Shown piece after piece: positions 1 through 4,271 of a stretch of 5,191 nt of DNA. The notes under the pieces were generated by a model, which searched no databases, was not told the origin of the DNA, and saw only the letters and a list, made by a program, of their open reading frames with translations. The DNA lies in NCBI GenBank assembly GCA_945872875.1, contig CAMCBB010000110.1, forward strand, positions 1-5,191, written 5' to 3'. Numbering within the stretch: the first letter of the stretch is position 1; every line of letters begins with the position of its first letter. The stretch comes from Flavobacterium psychrophilum. Lineage in GTDB: Bacteria; Bacteroidota; Bacteroidia; Flavobacteriales; Flavobacteriaceae. The position numbers and the translations under genes are program-made.

Positions 1-403
1 CAATCAATTTTCTGATTTTTCAAAATCGTTGATGATTGAATTTATGAAGTCGAATTATTATGATCCATATATTGCCCAATATGTCCATCCAAAAAAAGAA
101 TTTAAGGTAAAACTTAAGGATGCCGACAAGGACTTTATTTTTGACGAAACAGAAGCCGATTTAAATAAGTTTGACAAAATAATTGACGAACTAGAGCCGG
201 GTAATTTGCGTCTTCCGGTATTGATAAAAAAATACATCAAGCAAAACGCTCGTTTGGTGGCGTTTAATGTAGATCCACTATTTAACAATGCCATTGATGG
301 TTTAATGTATATTCGAATTGCCGATATACCAGAAAGCACCATGAAACCAGTAATGGAAGAATTTCAAGCCGAATTAGAAAGAAAACTTGGCGAAAAATTG
401 TAA
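1..403 (+). CDS. C-terminal part of a large GNAT/PlsC-type acyltransferase (OlsF-like, 'hemolysin' family); 5' end outside window
   Basis: The reading frame is open from base 2, so the gene begins upstream of the window. The TTG at 29 is an internal Leu codon, not a start. There are 133 visible residues ending in TAA at 401-403. A linker comes first (YYDPYIAQYVHPKKEF, about residues 18-33), followed by an acidic stretch. The recognisable block is at about residues 70-110: RLPVLIKKYIKQNAR, then FNVDPLFNNAIDGLMYI. This matches the end of the COG3176-type 'hemolysin'/OlsB N-acyltransferase fold, in which LP.L.KKY is followed by a D..FNNA.DGLM motif. In Bacteroidetes this domain is fused behind a PlsC-like acyltransferase. 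Such a fusion (OlsF) makes the membrane lipid ornithine lipid from ornithine and acyl-ACP, with the C-terminal part doing the first, N-acylating step. The PlsC half and its HX4D motif are not in view, so the substrate is not shown. The end is compact and in frame, with no sign of damage. Confidence 0.75.
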   Translation, partial: NQFSDFSKSLMIEFMKSNYYDPYIAQYVHPKKEFKVKLKDADKDFIFDETEADLNKFDKIIDELEPGNLRLPVLIKKYIKQNARLVAFNVDPLFNNAIDGLMYIRIADIPESTMKPVMEEFQAELERKLGEKL

Positions 404-412
404 ACTAAACTA

Positions 413-1213
413 CTAATTATTCTTTATCTTTTCTTGAAATAAAACCCAATTAGTTTCTGAAATTGATTGTTTCTTTTGGTATTTCTTGCCTTTCAAATAA
501 TCTAAAATATATTTAGCTCTTTCTTCCGACTCGGGATGAGTTGAAATCCAAGAAAAAGCATTTGGTAATGCTTCTTGTTGCGCCAATTGAAACATAAAAT
601 CGGCCATCGGCTCCGGATTAATATTTGCTTTAAGCAAATAATTTACACTTTCCATATCAGCTTCTTTTTCTAAAGTCCTGTCATAAGCAGAAGAAGATAG
701 TGTTTTGAAAATTTCCTTTATTATTTCTCCTCCTTTTCCGCCTGAAGCAGCAGTTAGTAAAACAGTAAGGCCAACTTCTTTTGACAACTTCTTCATTACA
801 TGATTGTTTTCAATATGTGCTATTTCATGTCCAATAACTCCTTGTACTGCTTCTTGTTTTTTGCAATCTAGTAACAAACCAGTATAAACTACCAAATGCT
901 TGTTTGGCAAAGCAAAAGCATTCACTTCATCATTTTTTACAATATGAATTTTTAATGAATCTCTTTCAATTTTATTTGCTTTACAAATAGGCACTATCAA
1001 ACTATCTAAAGTTTTTACAATAGAATCGGTTGTAATTATATCTTCAGTTTCTTGGATATTATCCCAAATTAAATCGCCAATTTTATTTTCGGCAGAAGTA
1101 GTATTCTTCTCAATTTGCATCAATCCCACAAAATCAACTTTGGATAACGCAAACCATAATCCAAAAAATAAAGCTATTATTAATAGTCCCTGAAAAATTG
1201 TTTTATTTATCAT
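413..1213 (-). CDS. M48-family zinc metalloprotease, membrane-anchored, periplasmic (BepA/LoiP-like)
   Basis: A 266-residue protein from ATG at 1213. A GTG at 1219 would add only Met-Gln; the ATG is preferred and overlaps the end of the upstream gene by 11 bp. An uncleaved-looking hydrophobic anchor spans residues 8-23 (LLIIALFFGLW core) with no lipobox Cys, so the catalytic domain should sit in the periplasm. M48 hallmarks appear in order: NAFALPNKHLVVYTGLL (98-114); the zinc-binding and catalytic HEIAH (129-133: two His ligands and the catalytic Glu); EKEAD (182-186) supplying the third ligand, probably E182; and STHPESEERA (224-233), the conserved THP..xxR segment near the active site. The domain is complete and no key residue is missing. 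E. coli relatives (BepA, LoiP) degrade or help assemble outer-membrane proteins. The TPR domain of BepA is absent here, so the architecture is closer to LoiP. It is last in a four-gene operon with three small membrane proteins, which may be partners or substrates (inference). Confidence 0.93.
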   Translation of the reverse strand: MINKTIFQGLLIIALFFGLWFALSKVDFVGLMQIEKNTTSAENKIGDLIWDNIQETEDIITTDSIVKTLDSLIVPICKANKIERDSLKIHIVKNDEVNAFALPNKHLVVYTGLLLDCKKQEAVQGVIGHEIAHIENNHVMKKLSKEVGLTVLLTAASGGKGGEIIKEIFKTLSSSAYDRTLEKEADMESVNYLLKANINPEPMADFMFQLAQQEALPNAFSWISTHPESEERAKYILDYLKGKKYQKKQSISETNWVLFQEKIKNN

Positions 1214-1643
1214 CTGCACGACAAATTAAGTTAGTAATATTTCCAAAAAAGAATTGTTTAACAAATTTCCCTTTTCGGGATTCAACAGCGCAATAAATAG
1301 TTGAAATAAATTCAAACACATTAAAACAAAAAGCTGAAATTATATAGGCGAAATAACGATTGCTCACCTGCTCATCACCAAATACAATTGACACGGTCCA
1401 CCAAAAACCAAAACTATTCATCACTAATAAAGCAGCTTGAGACAATAACGCTTGCGTACAATGCCAACGAACAAAGTAGGTGCTTTTTCTATTGGCAATG
1501 AAAAAGAAAAAAGTAGCAATTAAATTAATAATTGGCAACGGCAACCCAGCTACTAAAGCCACTAAAGACATTAAATAACTATTGGAAGCTTTTTCCGATT
1601 CATGATCGGTTGGCTGGTAAACAAAGTTAGAGTTTTGTATCAT
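1203..1643 (-). CDS. DUF4870/Tic20-like small integral membrane protein
   Basis: A 146-residue protein. The ATG at 1643 overlaps the TGA of the upstream gene in an ATGA arrangement, which fixes the start. About 22 polar N-terminal residues are followed by hydrophobic segments at about 24-50, 63-88 and 97-120. The opening SYLMSLVALVAGLPLP (22-37) and the loop ending YFVRWHCTQAL (56-66), which leads straight into the next helix, follow the DUF4870 pattern (YLmsL.A.v..l.P, then a short charged loop with FV..H...AL). A basic RKGKF motif (123-127) after the third helix also fits that family. DUF4870 belongs to the Tic20-like membrane-protein group and its bacterial function is unknown. The gene is coupled to its DUF2752 neighbour and, by an 11-bp overlap, to the downstream protease, so the three are probably made in similar amounts. 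Family assignment is by pattern only; the membrane topology is clearer than the family name. Confidence 0.7.
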   Translation of the reverse strand: MIQNSNFVYQPTDHESEKASNSYLMSLVALVAGLPLPIINLIATFFFFIANRKSTYFVRWHCTQALLSQAALLVMNSFGFWWTVSIVFGDEQVSNRYFAYIISAFCFNVFEFISTIYCAVESRKGKFVKQFFFGNITNLICRADDK

Positions 1644-2047
1644 AGTTCTTTTTTAATATTCCATATCCAGTTAACAATAACTAGAATAATTAATAGTATT
1701 GCAACCCATTTAGATCTAATTATGCATTCAGCTTTTTGGTAGTATTTATAAAAAGATTCTTTCTTAAAAAGTAGATCAAATACAATCCAAATAGGAAAAC
1801 CGAACATCATTAATGCAACTAGTATGCCAAAAGGATTCATTTGCAAAGAAGCCATCCAATCATTATTTAAAAGCAATTGGATGGCTCTAGTTGTTCCACA
1901 GGAAGGGCAAGGAGAACCTGTTATATTTTTTACCATACAAGTACTTATTGAAGTCGCTTGATGGGAATAAATAGTTTTGTAAAACAGATAACTAAGCCCT
2001 GTAAAACAAGCTATAAGAATAAAAAGATATAACTTGTTTTTAGACAT
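1640..2047 (-). CDS. DUF2752 membrane protein with CPSCGTTR motif
   Basis: A 135-residue protein from ATG at 2047, 3 bp after the stop of the TM2 gene. Three hydrophobic segments lie at about 5-23, 72-94 and 113-130. Between the first two is the DUF2752 signature: a Cys at 37, then TGSPCPSCGTTRA (43-55), giving the CPxCGxTR core at 47-54, followed by an NPFG element (71-74) that begins the second helix. This spacing (C, about 9 residues, CPxCGxTR, about 16 residues, NP) is characteristic of the family. The three Cys could bind a metal or form a redox pair, but no biochemical role is established for DUF2752. The short basic tail (IKKEL) suggests a cytoplasmic C-terminus. DUF2752 genes are often beside TM2-domain genes in Bacteroidetes, as here (recalled, not checked). 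The length is normal and the gene looks intact. Confidence 0.88.
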   Translation of the reverse strand: MSKNKLYLFILIACFTGLSYLFYKTIYSHQATSISTCMVKNITGSPCPSCGTTRAIQLLLNNDWMASLQMNPFGILVALMMFGFPIWIVFDLLFKKESFYKYYQKAECIIRSKWVAILLIILVIVNWIWNIKKEL

Positions 2048-2050
2048 TTA

Positions 2051-2389
2051 TTAATATAATGCGTTTTGAAAGATTTGCATGTTTTTTTCACGAGTAGCAC
2101 CTTGAATCATGAACCAATCAATGATTGCCCAAATTCCTAATCCACCACAAGTTAATAATTTTCCAACTCCCATACCTGTATCACCAATATAGAAACGGTC
2201 AATTCCGTATGCTCCACCGAAAATTGATATAATTAAAGCAGTTGTTGGCTCTTTAAATTGAAGACTGTGAACGATTCCTGAGTTAGAATCATCTAAACTT
2301 AATAATTTTTCTCTTACAGCGTTTAAATGATAACTTTCAAAGTATTTTGAATTCATCATCATATACATGTCAACTTTTTGTGCGTCCAT
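2051..2389 (-). CDS. TM2-domain membrane protein
   Basis: A 112-residue protein from ATG at 2389. The first 46 residues are soluble and include KYFESYHLNAVREKLLSLDD (15-34), a predicted helix found at the head of many Bacteroidetes TM2 proteins. The TM2 domain (PF05154) fills about 47-98: a first membrane helix (TTALIISIFGGAYG, 49-62), the signature turn GIDRFYIGD (62-70) with the DRF triad, a GMGVGKLLT stretch, and a second helix with GGLGIWAIIDWFMI (82-95). A charged tail (REKNMQIF) follows. The domain is a helical hairpin; its bacterial function is not established. This is the first gene of the four-gene envelope operon. The 42 bp upstream contain TATATTAG on the minus strand, one base off the Bacteroidetes -7 consensus TAnnTTTG, but no convincing TTG at -33. 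Transcription may therefore start there or read through from the dehydrogenase gene. Confidence 0.92.
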   Translation of the reverse strand: MDAQKVDMYMMMNSKYFESYHLNAVREKLLSLDDSNSGIVHSLQFKEPTTALIISIFGGAYGIDRFYIGDTGMGVGKLLTCGGLGIWAIIDWFMIQGATREKNMQIFQNALY

Positions 2390-2431
2390 AATTTTATTTT
2401 TAATTTGATTTAGATCACTAATATAGAAAAA

Positions 2432-3388
2432 TTATTTGAAATAAATAGCTTTTATTTTATCTACAATGGTCTGTGCTAACTTTTCGTGGCTTTCATGAGT
2501 CCAGCCTGCAATATGAGGAGTAAGTAATACATTTTCTGCTTCTAATAAATAGTTGAAAGCTACTGGTTTTTCGGTATCTATAAATAAATTTTCAAAAGAC
2601 AGTTTTTCATATTCTAACACATCCAATGCGGCTCCTAATATTTTTCCAGTTTTTAATGCATCTACTAAATCGGCCGTAACTACATTTTTACCTCTTGAAG
2701 TATTTATAAACCAAATAGGTTTAGTGAAAGAATTAATAAATTCAGCATTTACCATCTTATCCGTTTCAGGGGTCCACGGGATATGTAAACTTAAAACATC
2801 GGCCTTTTCTTGAATTTCTTTCAAACTAACTTGGGAAGCATTTTGATCTCCAACATTTTCTTGAATATCATAAAACAAAACTTCCACATCAAATCCTTGC
2901 AGTTTTTTGGCAAATGATTTCCCCATGTTTCCATAGCCAATTATACCTATTGTTTTGTGTTCAAGCTCGAACCCACGATTGCCTTCTCGAATCCATTTTC
3001 CTTCTCGAACTAATCTGTCGGCGCGATTGAGTTTGTTCATTAAAGAAAGTAACATGCCGAGTGCATGTTCTCCAACGGCATTTTTATTTCCTTCGGGAGC
3101 AGCAATTAAATGTATTCCTTTTGACGTTGCATATTCACAATCGATACTTTCTAATCCTGCACCTACTCGAGCAATGAATTGCAAATTTTTAGCTTTATCT
3201 ATAAAAGCGCGGTCAATTTTAAATCGACTACGAATTACAATACCGTGATAATTTTGAATTTTAGCTTCTACTTCTTCTTTTGTAGAAGTAAAATCTTGTT
3301 CGTTGTTAAAACCAGCTTCTTCCAATTGTTGCCACAACAAAGGATGATTACTGTCTAAATGAAGGATTTTAATGTTTAATAATGACAT
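2432..3388 (-). CDS. D-2-hydroxyacid dehydrogenase (phosphoglycerate dehydrogenase-like, no ACT domain)
   Basis: A 318-residue cytosolic NAD(P)-dependent oxidoreductase interconverting a 2-hydroxy acid and a 2-keto acid. The split substrate-binding domain holds VIRSRF (51-56) and RVGAGLESID (74-83), which resemble the R..S and RAGTGVDN-type elements that bind 3-phosphoglycerate in phosphoglycerate dehydrogenases. The Rossmann domain starts at about 146, with the nucleotide loop GYGNMG (151-156) and an acidic residue, D174, at the end of beta-2, suggesting NAD over NADP. The catalytic triad is intact: R232 (NTSRG), E261 (after LDV, with family-typical spacing) and H292 (TPHIAG). The length is that of single-module members; the regulatory ACT domain of E. 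coli SerA is missing. A Trp follows the catalytic HIAG motif (GWTHES), where Ala or Gly is more common. No serC or other serine gene adjoins it, so calling it SerA is not justified. The ATG at 3388 is the first sensible start. Confidence 0.93.
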   Translation of the reverse strand: MSLLNIKILHLDSNHPLLWQQLEEAGFNNEQDFTSTKEEVEAKIQNYHGIVIRSRFKIDRAFIDKAKNLQFIARVGAGLESIDCEYATSKGIHLIAAPEGNKNAVGEHALGMLLSLMNKLNRADRLVREGKWIREGNRGFELEHKTIGIIGYGNMGKSFAKKLQGFDVEVLFYDIQENVGDQNASQVSLKEIQEKADVLSLHIPWTPETDKMVNAEFINSFTKPIWFINTSRGKNVVTADLVDALKTGKILGAALDVLEYEKLSFENLFIDTEKPVAFNYLLEAENVLLTPHIAGWTHESHEKLAQTIVDKIKAIYFK

Positions 3389-3398
3389 AATCTAATTA

Positions 3399-3414
3399 AA
3401 GTATAAAAATACTT
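3399..3414 (-). repeat. Short inverted repeat in the leader of the dehydrogenase gene
   Basis: AAGTAT-AAAA-ATACTT is a perfect 6-bp inverted repeat with a 4-base centre, 10 bp before the dehydrogenase ATG. On the minus strand the same bases contain TATTTTTA (3411-3404), one mismatch from the Bacteroidetes -7 element TAnnTTTG. A TTG lies at 3430-3428, but the 16-base spacing is shorter than usual. It could be part of the promoter, a small operator, or chance in AT-rich DNA. Confidence 0.3.
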
Positions 3415-3417
3415 ATT

Positions 3418-3447
3418 TTTTAGAATACAATTGGATTTATTCTAAAA
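3418..3447. repeat. Perfect 10-bp inverted repeat in the intergenic region
   Basis: TTTTAGAATA (3418-3427) and TATTCTAAAA (3438-3447) are exact reverse complements around a 10-base centre that itself contains the palindrome CAATTG. The repeat lies between the terminator of the T9SS gene and the leader of the dehydrogenase gene. On the minus strand it is followed by A-rich rather than T-rich sequence, so it is not a usual terminator for that strand. Its symmetry and place upstream of a gene fit a regulator-binding site, or a weak AT-rich hairpin. No regulator is indicated. Confidence 0.4.
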
Positions 3448-3449
3448 CA

Positions 3450-3476
3450 AAAAAGTCCGCTAGAAGCGAACTTTTT
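3450..3476 (-). terminator. Intrinsic terminator of the T9SS cargo gene at 3493-4218
   Basis: Read on the minus strand, an 11-base arm AAAAAGTTCGC, loop TTCTA and arm GCGGACTTTTT form a fully paired stem containing one G-U wobble, followed by a further T, then GTTTT. It begins 16 bp after the stop codon. On the + strand the wobble becomes a C-A mismatch, so the structure is stronger for minus-strand RNA, matching the gene it follows. Confidence 0.85.
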
Positions 3477-3492
3477 AGAATTGTTATTTTAT

Positions 3493-4218
3493 TTATTTTT
3501 TAATAAATTTCATTGAGGAATTTACCGCTTTTTCATTTACAAAATTTATCAAATATACACCTGAAGCAAAACTAGAAATGTCAATCGTTTGGATTCCATA
3601 TTCTAATTTATTTGCATGAACTAGTTTACCATTTAAATCAAAAATTTCCATATTAGTTGCCTTTAAAACATCTAATTCCAATACAGAATCTACAACTGAT
3701 GATTTTAAAATAACTCCTGAAGTTTCTAATTGATTGATTTCATGTGAAGATAAATTTGGATCAAATCTATAAGTAATATCTATAGTGTTTCCTGTTGGAT
3801 TCCCTGCTTGATAAAATCTAAATGAATAATCTTTTGGATAAGTCCCTGAACCAATGGTTGTGTTTAAGAAATGTCCTTCGTTACCACTAGATTGACCTGG
3901 AGCTAAAGTAACATAAGGTTGATTAACAGGATAAGTTGATCCAACCTCTACACTAGAAAGACAATCAGGCCCAAAACATAATTCAAAGCCAGTTCCATCG
4001 TTGTTTACTAATGCAGTACAAGTTATCTTAATATTAGTAGATGTAGTTGTTGAGTTATTTTTTACATAAAAATCTAATTCAGCTGCAGGGAATGCTATAG
4101 TATTAAATGCTACTACTTGACCGTCGGTTAGCGGAGTTAAATTGTGTCTTGATAGTGAAATTTGTGAAAAACCAATTGCACTAATTAAAAGTAGTAATAA
4201 TTGTACTAATTTTTTCAT
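3493..4218 (-). CDS. Secreted T9SS cargo of unknown function with type A sorting domain
   Basis: A 241-residue protein from ATG at 4218. A longer frame from TTG at 4248 would begin inside the hairpin at 4233-4262 and place ten polar residues before the signal peptide, so it is rejected. The signal peptide is MKKLVQLLLLLISAIGFSQ (1-19), with cleavage likely after about residue 18. The mature part (20 to about 165) is rich in Thr, Asn and Gly and looks like a beta-sandwich. It has Cys at 67, 81 and 86, the latter two in ELCFGPDCL, which could form a disulfide. The T9SS type A tag occupies about 168-241: MEIFDLNGKLV (190-200), then SSFASGVYLINF (215-226), ending KFIKK. The product should be exported by Sec and moved across the outer membrane by the T9SS, ending surface-bound or released. 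I recognise no enzyme or adhesin motif. The gene lies 53 bp from another T9SS cargo gene and has its own terminator. Confidence 0.88.
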   Translation of the reverse strand: MKKLVQLLLLLISAIGFSQISLSRHNLTPLTDGQVVAFNTIAFPAAELDFYVKNNSTTTSTNIKITCTALVNNDGTGFELCFGPDCLSSVEVGSTYPVNQPYVTLAPGQSSGNEGHFLNTTIGSGTYPKDYSFRFYQAGNPTGNTIDITYRFDPNLSSHEINQLETSGVILKSSVVDSVLELDVLKATNMEIFDLNGKLVHANKLEYGIQTIDISSFASGVYLINFVNEKAVNSSMKFIKK

Positions 4219-4232
4219 ATTTAATATTATTT

Positions 4233-4262
4233 TTCTGGAAGTTGACAAGTCAACTTCCAGAA
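4233..4262. repeat. Perfect 14-bp inverted repeat (hairpin) between two T9SS cargo genes
   Basis: TTCTGGAAGTTGAC (4233-4246) and GTCAACTTCCAGAA (4249-4262) are exact reverse complements with 2 bases between them. In RNA this would be a strong stem with a small loop. It starts 9 bp after the stop of the upstream gene and ends 14 bp before the ATG at 4218. On the minus strand the following bases are AAATAATATTAA, so the U-tract of a classical intrinsic terminator is missing. It may still terminate transcription, protect the 3' end of the upstream message, or structure the leader of the downstream one. Confidence 0.8.
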
Positions 4263-4271
4263 TTTAAAGAA

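Larger units (their letters stand above)
413..2389 (-). other. Probable four-gene envelope operon (TM2, DUF2752, DUF4870-like, M48 protease)
   Basis: All four genes are co-directional. The junctions are a 3-bp gap (2048-2050), a 4-bp ATGA overlap (1640-1643) and an 11-bp overlap (1203-1213), with no room for internal terminators or promoters. Re-initiation across the two overlaps implies translational coupling. Every product is predicted to be membrane-embedded or membrane-anchored. No terminator hairpin is visible after 413; only 9 bp separate it from the convergent acyltransferase gene, so transcripts from the two sides may overlap. Confidence 0.85.

Noticed and set aside
29..31. TTG as start of the first + strand gene
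   Set aside because: The frame is open to the window edge, and the remaining sequence matches only the C-terminal part of a much longer family.
58..342. Minus-strand open frame of 94 codons opposite the acyltransferase gene
   Set aside because: It lies fully opposite a frame with clear family motifs, its product has no recognisable domain, and it looks like an antisense shadow.
2432..2444. TTATTT-G-AAATAA palindrome at the end of the dehydrogenase gene, considered as a terminator
   Set aside because: It is short, made only of A/T pairs apart from the centre, lies within the last codons and has no T-tract; chance is likely in this composition.
2980..3012. Direct repeat CCTTCTCGAA twice, 20 bp apart
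   Set aside because: It encodes the repeated REG in VREGKWIREG of the dehydrogenase and is explained by coding sequence.
2553..3248. Two plus-strand open frames (2553-2813 and 2955-3248) opposite the dehydrogenase
   Set aside because: Both lie antisense to a fully conserved dehydrogenase with intact motifs, and their products are Ser/Pro/Phe-rich without domains.
4219..4248. Ten-residue N-terminal extension of the T9SS cargo from TTG at 4248
   Set aside because: It would start inside the hairpin and put polar residues before a standard signal peptide that begins at ATG 4218.
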